DNA of 5,103 nt from Microcaldota archaeon (GTDB taxonomy: Archaea; Micrarchaeota; Micrarchaeia; Anstonellales; Anstonellaceae). How positions within the stretch are numbered: the first letter of the stretch is position 1; each line of letters begins with the position of its first letter. Under the pieces are notes generated by a model. The model did no database searches, was not told the DNA's origin, and saw nothing but the letters and a program-made list of their open reading frames with translations. This document shows, in pieces, positions 1-4,549 of the stretch. A program made the position numbers and the translations under genes. The stretch is from positions 1-5,103 of the forward strand of contig JAPLWY010000129.1 in assembly GCA_026396355.1 (NCBI GenBank). The letters run 5' to 3'.

Positions 1-99
1 GGGCCTGTGATTTCGCCGTCCAAGAGGGCGCGCGCAATCAAGAAGGGTAAGCCCGCAAAAAAGAAGGCGGGGAAAAAACGAGAAAAGAAAAAAAGGTGA
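1..99 (+). CDS. C-terminal fragment of an upstream gene, possibly ribosomal protein L34e
   Basis: An open frame enters from the left edge and stops at TGA 97-99, giving 32 visible residues: G-P-V-I-S-P-S-K-R-A-R-A-I followed by an almost pure Lys/Ala/Gly/Arg tail. The remaining + strand frames stop early in this stretch. Archaeal L34e often ends with a segment like GGVLSP followed by basic residues, and L34e commonly lies just upstream of L14e in archaea, so L34e is the best guess. The fragment is too short to prove it, and the Cys pair seen in many L34e proteins is not visible here. The Lys-rich tail resembles the ends of several other proteins in this window. The stop codon lies inside a GGTGA motif at 95-99 that precedes no usable start. 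The reading frame is more certain than the identity. Confidence 0.5.
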   Translation, partial: GPVISPSKRARAIKKGKPAKKKAGKKREKKKR

Positions 100-105
100 A
101 CTCAT

Positions 106-129
106 CTGGTTGCGCTGTGGCGCAACCAG
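106..129 (+). terminator. perfect 10-bp hairpin, terminator-like
   Basis: CTGGTTGCGC (106-115) pairs without mismatch to GCGCAACCAG (120-129) around a TGTG loop. It begins 7 nt after the upstream stop codon and is followed by CTGTTTTC, a short T-run at 133-136. The position suits a terminator or RNA-processing hairpin separating the upstream gene from the small gene at 158. The T-run is weak compared with a classical intrinsic terminator, so attenuation, mRNA stabilisation or another structured-RNA role is also possible. The pairing is seen directly; the function is inferred. Confidence 0.5.
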
Positions 130-148
130 CTGTTTTCACAAGAAAAAA

Positions 149-153
149 GGTGA
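149..153 (+). promoter_or_regulatory. GGTGA ribosome binding site of the 32-aa gene
   Basis: GGTGA lies 4 nt before the ATG at 158. The same motif at the same distance precedes L14e (285-289, start 294). It is complementary to the UCACC part of the archaeal 16S rRNA 3' tail. This site is the main reason to believe the tiny reading frame is translated. Confidence 0.7.
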
Positions 154-157
154 AAAC

Positions 158-256
158 ATGACTTGCGGATGTTGTTGCAGTGGCGCGAAAAAGCCAGCGA
201 AGAGAAAGCCAGCCGTGAAAAAGGCTGCAAAGAAGAAGTCTTCAAGGAAGAAGTAA
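158..256 (+). CDS. 32-aa protein with an N-terminal Cys cluster and Lys/Ala-rich tail, unknown function
   Basis: ATG 158 to TAA 254-256. The protein opens with M-T-C-G-C-C-C-S-G, four cysteines within five residues (3, 5, 6, 7). The remaining 23 residues contain 11 Lys and 2 Arg mixed with Ala, Pro and Ser, like histone H1 or basic ribosomal tails. Translation is supported by GGTGA 4 nt upstream, the same arrangement as for L14e, and by its place between L34e-like and L14e sequences in a one-strand operon. No known family is recognised. The Cys cluster could bind metal or react through thiols, and the tail could bind RNA or DNA; both are inferences from composition. It is too short for many gene finders and probably goes unannotated. 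A chance frame is possible, but the binding site argues against it. Confidence 0.6.
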   Translation: MTCGCCCSGAKKPAKRKPAVKKAAKKKSSRKK

Positions 257-293
257 TTGAATTGATAATCAAAAAGAAAGCAAAGGTGAAATT

Positions 294-482
294 ATGCCGG
301 CTATTCAGGTAGGAAGGATTTGCATAAAGACCAAGGGGCGCGACTCAGGCGAAAAGGTAGTCGTGACCAAGGTCATTGACGGGAGCTTTGTGATGATTCG
401 CTCGCCGGCAAGGAAAAAGGGCGACAGGAAGTGCGCAGTCACGCACCTCGAGCCAACTGACACCATTGTGTCGGTTTCCTAA
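294..482 (+). CDS. rpl14e: 50S ribosomal protein L14e
   Basis: A 62-residue protein of the large ribosomal subunit. It begins M-P-A-I-Q-V-G-R-I-C-I-K, matching the archaeal L14e start (MPAIEVGRICVK type), and keeps the family's HLEPT signature at residues 51-55. The family has an SH3-like (KOW-type) beta-barrel that contacts rRNA, and the visible alternation of beta-strand residues fits. At 62 residues it is shorter than most archaeal L14e (roughly 75-95), because it stops soon after HLEPT and lacks the usual C-terminal extension. The start is firm: GGTGA at 285-289 sits 4 nt before ATG 294. L14e directly upstream of Cbf5 is a common archaeal order, which supports both calls. Its stop codon runs into a T-tract at 484-490. 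Confidence 0.92.
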   Translation: MPAIQVGRICIKTKGRDSGEKVVVTKVIDGSFVMIRSPARKKGDRKCAVTHLEPTDTIVSVS

Positions 483-483
483 A

Positions 484-523
484 TTTTTTTCCTGCCGTCT
501 AATCCCAGGCAGGGGCGCTTTTT
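484..523 (+). promoter_or_regulatory. T-tract and hairpin in the L14e-cbf5 gap
   Basis: Seven T residues (484-490) follow the L14e stop. Then CCTGCC (491-496) pairs with GGCAGG (508-513) across an 11-nt loop, and five more T residues (519-523) abut the cbf5 ATG. The only purine-rich candidate ribosome binding site for cbf5, AGGGG at 511-515, overlaps the right arm of the hairpin. The element could be a weak or partial terminator, or a structure limiting cbf5 translation. No GGTGA motif is present before cbf5. The pairing is visible; the role is inferred. Confidence 0.35.
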
Positions 524-1438
524 ATGGACGAATCCGGGCAGGAACTGCCCAATTTTTCTTCCTCTCTTCAGGAAATTCTCCGCTGCTCATTCGTAATAAT
601 AGACAAGCCGCGCGGTCCCTCCTCGCACGAGGTTGCGGCTTGGGTGCGCAAAATCGCAGGCTCGAATAAAACCGGGCATTCCGGCACGCTGGACCCCAAT
701 GTTTCAGGCGTCCTTCCCGTGGGCTTGGGAAAAGCAACAAAACTACTCCCCTTCCTCACCACAAAAGACAAGAAATACGTCTGCCTGATGCGCACCAAAA
801 AGCCCCAGACTGAAGAGCAATTCCTCTCCATGTTCGCAAAATACACTGGAGAAATAACCCAAACCCCGCCCCGCGAATCGGCGGTGGCAAAGCGCCCGCG
901 CAAAAGGAAGGTTTATTATATTAATCCCCTCCAACTGAAACCCAATATAGCCCTATTCGAGGTACACTGCGAAGCTGGAACGTACATCCGTGTGCTGGTT
1001 TCAGACTTTGGCAGGATTTGCGGCGGAGCCGAAATGCTCGAGCTGAGGAGGATTGCCGTTGGCGGCATTCCGGAAACCTCGGCAATGAGCCTTCAGGATT
1101 TCTCCGACGCCATCTGGGCTGCACGGCGAGGGGAGGAATCCGCATTAAGGCGGTCTCTCATTCCCCCGCAGGAGGCGTTGAGCCTCCGGAAAGTCGTGAT
1201 GCGCGATCCCGCCGTCGAGGCGGTTTGCGCAGGCGCACCCCTATACGCTCCCGGTCTCTCGTCGAAAGACGAGGGGATAGAGCCGGGCGATGCAATCTCC
1301 CTGCTGACAGAAAAGGGAGAATACGTCGGCGTGGGGCGTGCGCGCCTTCCCTCGGATGAAATGGGCGCACACAGGCAGGGCGTGATTTGCACGCCAGAGA
1401 CAATAGTGATGGAAAGGGGCAGGTACCCGAAATGGTAG
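524..1438 (+). CDS. cbf5: Cbf5, catalytic tRNA/rRNA pseudouridine synthase of H/ACA RNPs
   Basis: A 304-aa archaeal Cbf5/TruB-family enzyme that converts uridine to pseudouridine in RNA, guided by H/ACA RNAs together with Nop10, Gar1 and L7Ae. Visible motifs: IDKPRGPSSHEV (26-37); KTGHSGTLDP (49-58) with catalytic Asp57; the conserved Tyr in KKYVC (Y85); TPPRESAV with the following basic stretch (114-128); and EAGTYIR (150-156) with conserved Arg156. A C-terminal PUA domain covers about 221-304, with VVMRDPAVEAVCAGAPL and the ending RYPKW typical of archaeal Cbf5. It is shorter than the usual 330-340 residues, mostly because the segment before motif I is about 25-30 residues shorter. ATG 524 is the only ATG or GTG start before motif I. 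It lies between L14e and S13, as in many archaea. Confidence 0.95.
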   Translation: MDESGQELPNFSSSLQEILRCSFVIIDKPRGPSSHEVAAWVRKIAGSNKTGHSGTLDPNVSGVLPVGLGKATKLLPFLTTKDKKYVCLMRTKKPQTEEQFLSMFAKYTGEITQTPPRESAVAKRPRKRKVYYINPLQLKPNIALFEVHCEAGTYIRVLVSDFGRICGGAEMLELRRIAVGGIPETSAMSLQDFSDAIWAARRGEESALRRSLIPPQEALSLRKVVMRDPAVEAVCAGAPLYAPGLSSKDEGIEPGDAISLLTEKGEYVGVGRARLPSDEMGAHRQGVICTPETIVMERGRYPKW

Positions 1439-1540
1439 GGCGCAGGACAACCTTCGCTCCAGCCGCGGGCGTGCCAAATTCACAGTAACGGGGTCATCAA
1501 TTGCCGGGGTCGCATAACCTGGTAGTGCGCACGCCTGGAA

Positions 1541-1575
1541 AAGCCGCCCGGTGAAAACCGTCGGGCTTTCCCGCA
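1541..1575 (+). other. tRNA-Ser intron 1, canonical site 37/38 in the anticodon loop
   Basis: 35 nt. Removing it turns a 42-nt loop into the 7-nt loop CTGGAAA. A-runs at both ends make the boundary ambiguous by one base either way with the same product. A bulge-helix-bulge can be drawn: anticodon stem; central helix CTGG (1535-1538) with CCCG (1570-1573), three pairs plus one T-C mismatch; 3-nt bulges 1539-1541 and 1574-1576; and an intron stem GCCCG/CGGGC (1546-1550/1562-1566). A competing stem pairs GGAAA (1537-1541) with TTTCC (1567-1571). The GTG at 1551 inside this intron opens a spurious reading frame. Confidence 0.85.
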
Positions 1576-1604
1576 AGCGTGTGGTCGCAAGGCCATATGG
1601 GTTC

Positions 1605-1642
1605 TGGCATGGGCCGGAATTTTTCGAGGCAATGCCGCCTAA
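1605..1642 (+). other. tRNA-Ser intron 2, non-canonical site 56/57 in the T-loop
   Basis: 38 nt between C56 (1604) and A57 (1643). The bulge-helix-bulge is well formed: the central 4-bp helix is GGGT (1599-1602) with GCCT (1637-1640), using two G-C and two G-T pairs; the 3-nt bulges are 1603-1605 and 1641-1643; and the intron stem GGCAT/ATGCC (1606-1610/1632-1636) is perfect. Cutting after the second base of each bulge gives exactly TTC|AAAT, the consensus T-loop. Introns outside 37/38 need a splicing endonuclease of broad specificity in known archaea. Confidence 0.85.
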
Positions 1643-1659
1643 AAATCCCATCCTCGGCG

Positions 1660-1861
1660 TCCCCATTACAAGAGAAGAAAAGCGCGAAAGCGCGCGAATG
1701 AAGATGAATGAAAAAAGGGCGCCGGAAAAGCAGCGAAGGAAGAAACGCGCGAAAGGCGCGCAAAGGAAAGAAAAGGAATGAAAAAAATGAAACTGGAAGA
1801 AAAACAGTTCATGCTCAAAAAGAAATGAACAAACGGTGAAACTAATAGCAGGTGAATGATT
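1660..1861 (+). other. A/G-rich spacer with two GC hairpins; no convincing gene
   Basis: About 200 nt between tRNA-Ser and S13. It holds a GCGC-GAAA-GCGC hairpin (1682-1693, GNRA tetraloop) and CGCGC-GAAAG-GCGCG (1746-1760). A Lys/Arg-rich open stretch (ATG 1698 to TGA 1779-1781) and an ATGA-overlapping 16-codon frame (1778-1828) have no ribosome binding site and look like low-complexity noise. GGTGA occurs twice near the right end (1835-1839 and 1851-1855); only the second suits a start. No T-run terminator or clear TATA box is seen. Confidence 0.5.
1851..1855 (+). promoter_or_regulatory. GGTGA ribosome binding site deciding the S13 start
   Basis: GGTGA directly abuts an ATG at 1856, which is too close for initiation, and lies 6 nt before ATG 1862, a normal distance for this window. 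This favours 1862 as the start of S13. Confidence 0.6.
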
Positions 1862-2599
1862 ATGGCTGAAAAACAAGAGGAAAAGTCCGGTTCCTTCAAG
1901 GGAAAGAAGCAGGACAAGCAGCAGGAAAAGCCGGTGCAGGCGCGCCGCCCGCAGCAGGCTCCGCCAAAGGCGCTGATTTCGCCGACAGGCAAGGAAGTGC
2001 GCGGAATCGTGCGCCTTGCAGGCAGGGACCTGGTAGGAACTCTCCCAATCCGAAGGGCAATCATTTCAGTAAAGGGAATCGGCCTCAATCTCGGTTCTGT
2101 AGTTTCAAAAATCGCATACTCGCAAATAGGAATAAACGAGAACACCATGGTGGGCGAGCTTACTGAGGAGCAGACCGACAAGCTCGAGCACATATTGCGA
2201 AACCCCGGCGAATACGGGATACCTTCGCGCATGTTCAACCGCCAGCGCGACATGTTCACCGGCTCAGACGTCCACTACATCGGCTCTGACCTGGTATACG
2301 TTGTCAAGCAGGACATTGACCATGAAAAGGACTCTTATACTTGGAAAGGCTACCGCCACACATACGGGCAGAAAGTCCGCGGGCAGAGAACCCGCAGCAC
2401 TGGCCGCACCGGCATGACGGTGGGAGTGCTCAGAAAAGCAGTGCTTGCAAAGGCTGGTGCAGCCGCAACCGCGCAGACAGGCGCAGCCGCACAGGCGGCA
2501 GGCACAGCAGCACCTGCAGCAGCAGGCGCAAAGGCGACTGCCCCGAAGGCGCCAGTGGGAACCAAGCCCGCGGCAAAGCCGGCAGAAGCAAAAAAGTGA
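1862..2599 (+). CDS. rps13: 30S ribosomal protein S13 with low-complexity extensions at both ends
   Basis: 245 aa. S13 sits in the head of the small subunit and touches the P-site tRNA and the bridge to the large subunit. The core runs from about residue 44 to 190: GKEVRGIVRLAGRDL, the helix-turn motif VKGIG (70-74), the archaeal segment LRNPGEYGIPSRMFNR, and the hallmark RGQRTRSTGR (173-182) near the end. Archaeal S13 is usually about 150 residues; here a 40-residue Lys/Gln/Pro-rich N-terminus and a 55-residue Ala/Lys/Pro-rich C-terminus are added. The start at ATG 1862 rather than ATG 1856 is chosen from the spacing to GGTGA. S4 begins 18 nt downstream, so the S13-S4-S11-RpoD block is very likely one operon. 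Confidence 0.95.
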   Translation: MAEKQEEKSGSFKGKKQDKQQEKPVQARRPQQAPPKALISPTGKEVRGIVRLAGRDLVGTLPIRRAIISVKGIGLNLGSVVSKIAYSQIGINENTMVGELTEEQTDKLEHILRNPGEYGIPSRMFNRQRDMFTGSDVHYIGSDLVYVVKQDIDHEKDSYTWKGYRHTYGQKVRGQRTRSTGRTGMTVGVLRKAVLAKAGAAATAQTGAAAQAAGTAAPAAAGAKATAPKAPVGTKPAAKPAEAKK

Positions 2600-2617
2600 T
2601 AACACGGTGATTTTCTT

Positions 2618-3202
2618 ATGGGTGACCCAAGAAAACTGACGAACAAGTATGAATCCCCGCGCAAGGTGTGGGACGCATCCCGCATCAAGAAGGAGTCGGG
2701 GCTTTCCACAACCTACGGGCTGAAGAACACGCGCGAAATATGGCGCGTCCTCTTCCTGCTCAAGAAAGCCCGCGGCGGCGCGATGAAGTACCTCTCGCTT
2801 GGCGAGGCTGGCGCACAGGGCGCAGAGCCCCTCATGAAGAGGCTTGCCCGCCTGGGCATAGTCGGGCCTGACGCAAAGCTCGACGACGTGCTCTCTCTCA
2901 CTGTCGAGAATTTCCTCGACAGGAGGCTGCAGTCCCGCGTAATGAAGAAGGGGCTTGCACGAACTGCAAAGCAGGCGCGCCAGCTCATCACCCACGGATA
3001 CATCGCGGTGAAGGGAAGGAGAATCACCATCCCCTCCTACGTTGTCTCAGTGGAAGAGGACAATTACGTTGCCTATTTCAAGCCGATTGACATTTCTGTC
3101 CACGTGCCTGATTCAGACGCAAAGAAGGCTCCGCGAAAGGAAGCTACTGCAGAGGCGCCCGCTGCCCCGCAAGAGGCGGAAAAGCCCTCCGAGGCAGGAT
3201 AA
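2618..3202 (+). CDS. rps4: 30S ribosomal protein S4
   Basis: 194 aa. A primary rRNA-binding protein that helps start assembly of the 30S body. It opens MGDPRKLTNKYESPRKVWD, the archaeal S4 signature, and continues with TTYGLKNTREIWR (31-43) and LDDVLSLTVENFLDRRLQ (88-105). The S4 RNA-binding domain covers about 100-165 and includes KGLARTAKQARQLITHGYIA and KGRRITIPSYVVSV. The last 30 residues form an Ala/Pro/Glu/Lys tail beyond the conserved part, so the protein is slightly longer than the usual ~180. GGTGA at 2606-2610 precedes ATG 2618 by 7 nt. S11 follows after 16 nt. S13-S4-S11-RpoD is a conserved archaeal order. Confidence 0.96.
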   Translation: MGDPRKLTNKYESPRKVWDASRIKKESGLSTTYGLKNTREIWRVLFLLKKARGGAMKYLSLGEAGAQGAEPLMKRLARLGIVGPDAKLDDVLSLTVENFLDRRLQSRVMKKGLARTAKQARQLITHGYIAVKGRRITIPSYVVSVEEDNYVAYFKPIDISVHVPDSDAKKAPRKEATAEAPAAPQEAEKPSEAG

Positions 3203-3208
3203 CTAATT

Positions 3209-3213
3209 GGTGA
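3209..3213 (+). promoter_or_regulatory. GGTGA ribosome binding site deciding the S11 start
   Basis: GGTGA lies 5 nt before ATG 3219. An in-frame TTG at 3207 overlaps the motif itself and is rejected as start. Confidence 0.65.
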
Positions 3214-3218
3214 TATTC

Positions 3219-3863
3219 ATGACTGAAAAAAAGCAAGAAGTTGAAGCCAAGGAGGCAAAGCACGAAAAGCCCCACACGCACGAGAAGAAGGCTGACGAGC
3301 ACGTTCACGAAAAGAAAGCGGACGAGCATGTTCACGCGAAGAAGGAGGAAGCTGCAAAAGCAACCGCTCCGACCCCGAAGGAGGCGCCAGACGAGCCGTC
3401 CTCGCCTGCCCCCTCGGTTCCGCCAGCTGCGCCGCCAGCAGCTCCAACCGCGGCGCCAGTGGCACCGCTCGCTCCCCGCGTTTTCAAGTGGGCAGTCTGC
3501 CACGTGTTCTCCTCGAAAAACGACACGATAATCACAGTCACCGACATGTCCGGCGCTGAAACAATCGCCAAGGCATCCGGCGGCATGATAGTAAAGGCCG
3601 ACCGCGACGAGGGCAAGCCCTACGCGGCAATGCAGGCTGCAGGAAAAGTTGCGACCGAAGTGAAGAACCGCGGAATAACCGGCCTTCACATCAGGATTCG
3701 CGCGCCAGGCGGCCACGGTGCAAAAACCCCGGGCGCAGGAGCGCAGTCAGTAGTGCGCGCGCTTGCAAGAATGGGACTGAGAATCGGAAAAATCGAGGAT
3801 GTCACGCCAATACCAACCGACACAACGAAGAGGCCGGGAGGAAGGCGCGGCAGGCGTGTTTAA
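3219..3863 (+). CDS. rps11: 30S ribosomal protein S11 with a long His/Lys/Pro-rich N-terminal extension
   Basis: 214 aa. S11 lies on the platform of the small subunit near the E site and the mRNA exit. The conserved core begins around residue 88 with FKWAVCHVFSSKNDTIITVTD, followed by SGAETIAKASGGMIVKADRD (111-130), YAAMQAAGK (135-143), RAPGGHGAKTPGAGAQ (161-176) and the ending DVTPIPTDTTKRPGGRRGRRV. Archaeal S11 is usually about 130-140 residues, so some 85 residues are added at the N-terminus. These hold two exact nonapeptide repeats HEKKADEHV (21-29, 30-38) with paired His residues, then an Ala/Pro-rich linker (about 50-86). The start at ATG 3219 is set by GGTGA 5 nt upstream. The extension is in frame with strong codons, so it is probably real rather than a misplaced start. 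Confidence 0.95.
   Translation: MTEKKQEVEAKEAKHEKPHTHEKKADEHVHEKKADEHVHAKKEEAAKATAPTPKEAPDEPSSPAPSVPPAAPPAAPTAAPVAPLAPRVFKWAVCHVFSSKNDTIITVTDMSGAETIAKASGGMIVKADRDEGKPYAAMQAAGKVATEVKNRGITGLHIRIRAPGGHGAKTPGAGAQSVVRALARMGLRIGKIEDVTPIPTDTTKRPGGRRGRRV
3279..3332 (+). repeat. two tandem 27-nt repeats encoding HEKKADEHV in S11
   Basis: Copies at 3279-3305 and 3306-3332 encode the same nine residues. The four base differences (GAG/GAA, AAG/AAA, GCT/GCG, CAC/CAT) are all silent. A partial third copy (HAKK) follows. Confidence 0.85.
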
Positions 3864-3868
3864 GGAGG
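3864..3868 (+). promoter_or_regulatory. GGAGG ribosome binding site deciding the rpoD start
   Basis: GGAGG lies 7 nt before ATG 3876 and only 1 nt before the in-frame GTG 3870, so ATG 3876 is the start. This gene uses the CCUCC part of the anti-Shine-Dalgarno, whereas most neighbours use UCACC. Confidence 0.65.
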
Positions 3869-3875
3869 CGTGTTT

Positions 3876-4466
3876 ATGGACCTGAACCTGACACTGGAAA
3901 AAGGCAACCGGCTCGAATTCGGGCTTAAAGGCGCGCCCGTCCCGTTCGCCAACCTCATCAGGAGGTATGGCGTGGGGCAGGTGCCAGTCTTTGCCATCGA
4001 CAAAGTGACATTCTACGAGAATTCGTCCTCAATGTTTGACGAGTACATCTCGCACCGCATCGGACAGGTGCCGATACTCTCCGAGTCAAGCAAGATGTCG
4101 GACGAGGTGGCATTCACGCTCGAAGTGGAAGGCCCGCGCACGGTTTACTCGCGCGACCTGCACTCTACGGAAGCAAAGATAAAGGCGTCGCTGGACGGGC
4201 TTCCGCTCCTCACTTTGCTTGAAGGGCAGAACCTGCGCCTTGAGGCAAAGGCAAGGCAGGGAGTGGGAAGGCAGCACGCGAAATTCCAGGCGGGATTGAT
4301 AGCGTATGAAGTGCTCTCCCCCAACGAGTTCAAGTTCAAGGTCGAGTCATTCACGCAGCTTGAGCCGCGCACTTTCCTCTCGCACGCGGCCGATGTGGTG
4401 ATTGCGCGCTGCGACGAGCTTGAAGAGAAGATCGGCGAGGCCAAGAAGGCAAAGGAAAAGGAATGA
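3876..4466 (+). CDS. rpoD: DNA-directed RNA polymerase subunit D (Rpo3), without iron-sulfur domain
   Basis: 196 aa. Subunit D is the archaeal counterpart of one bacterial alpha subunit and pairs with subunit L to nucleate polymerase assembly. Visible signatures: LKGAPVPFANLIRRY (17-31), the family's N-terminal dimerisation segment; DEYISHRIGQVPIL (55-68); and GRQHAKFQAGLIAYE (131-145), equivalent to the EHAKWQP motif of the family. Many archaeal subunits are about 260 residues and insert a ferredoxin-like Fe-S domain after this motif. Here only about 10 residues separate it from the closing helix, and a single Cys (179) is present, so the Fe-S domain is absent. A Lys/Glu tail ends the protein. 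It begins 12 nt after S11. The protein is unrelated to the bacterial sigma factor that shares the symbol rpoD. Confidence 0.94.
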   Translation: MDLNLTLEKGNRLEFGLKGAPVPFANLIRRYGVGQVPVFAIDKVTFYENSSSMFDEYISHRIGQVPILSESSKMSDEVAFTLEVEGPRTVYSRDLHSTEAKIKASLDGLPLLTLLEGQNLRLEAKARQGVGRQHAKFQAGLIAYEVLSPNEFKFKVESFTQLEPRTFLSHAADVVIARCDELEEKIGEAKKAKEKE

Positions 4467-4549
4467 ATGAAAAACGCGAAGGAAAAAATGAAAAGAAAAA
4501 GTCCGAAGGAAAAAATTAGGTGATGATAAAATCAATCCATGCGAATTGT

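Larger units (their letters stand above)
1503..1659 (+). tRNA. trnS: tRNA-Ser(GGA) interrupted by two introns
   Basis: Exons are 1503-1540, 1576-1604 and 1643-1659, giving an 84-nt class II tRNA. Acceptor stem: 1503-1509 pairs with 1652-1658 (7 bp, one G-T), with discriminator G1659 as usual for serine and no encoded CCA. D stem: 1512-1515 with 1525-1528, GG at 1521-1522, and A15-T48 (1517/1596) as the Levitt pair. Anticodon stem: 1530-1534 with 1577-1581, 5 perfect pairs; after splicing the loop reads CTGGAAA with anticodon GGA (1537-1539). Long variable arm: 1582-1586 with 1591-1595, loop GCAA. T stem: 1597-1601 with 1647-1651, 5 perfect pairs; after splicing the T-loop reads TTCAAAT. All stems and loop consensus sequences reappear only when both insertions are removed. 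It lies 64 nt after cbf5, and no clear promoter of its own is visible. Confidence 0.9.

Noticed and set aside
96..161. GTG frame running through the hairpin and overlapping the 32-aa start
   Set aside because: It has no ribosome binding site, its GTG overlaps the upstream stop, and the hairpin lies inside it.
1551..1781. 76-aa reading frame from GTG 1551
   Set aside because: It starts inside the anticodon intron and crosses tRNA-Ser exons and the T-loop intron. The rest is low-complexity Lys/Arg without a ribosome binding site in front of its internal ATGs.
1241..1876. Long minus-strand frame over the end of cbf5, tRNA-Ser and the spacer
   Set aside because: It is antisense to a clear gene and a tRNA. 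Its Phe/Ser-rich sequence is simply the complement of A/G-rich spacer.
2264..2995. 243-aa minus-strand frame
   Set aside because: It is antisense to S13 and S4; the Cys/Ala/Leu richness mirrors the Ala/Lys codons of the S13 tail.
4463..4519. 18-codon frame overlapping the rpoD stop by ATGA
   Set aside because: Lys/Glu/Asn low complexity with no binding site of its own; similar chance frames occur in the A-rich spacer before S13.
4520..4526. GTGATGA resembling a C box of a C/D guide RNA
   Set aside because: No CTGA D box follows at a suitable distance before the tRNA, and the motif coincides with the common GGTGA element.
4526..4532. ATAAAAT as a TATA box for tRNA-Leu
   Set aside because: Its centre is only about 21 nt from the tRNA 5' end, short for archaeal spacing, and there is no BRE-like purine block of clear strength; A-rich context makes it likely by chance.
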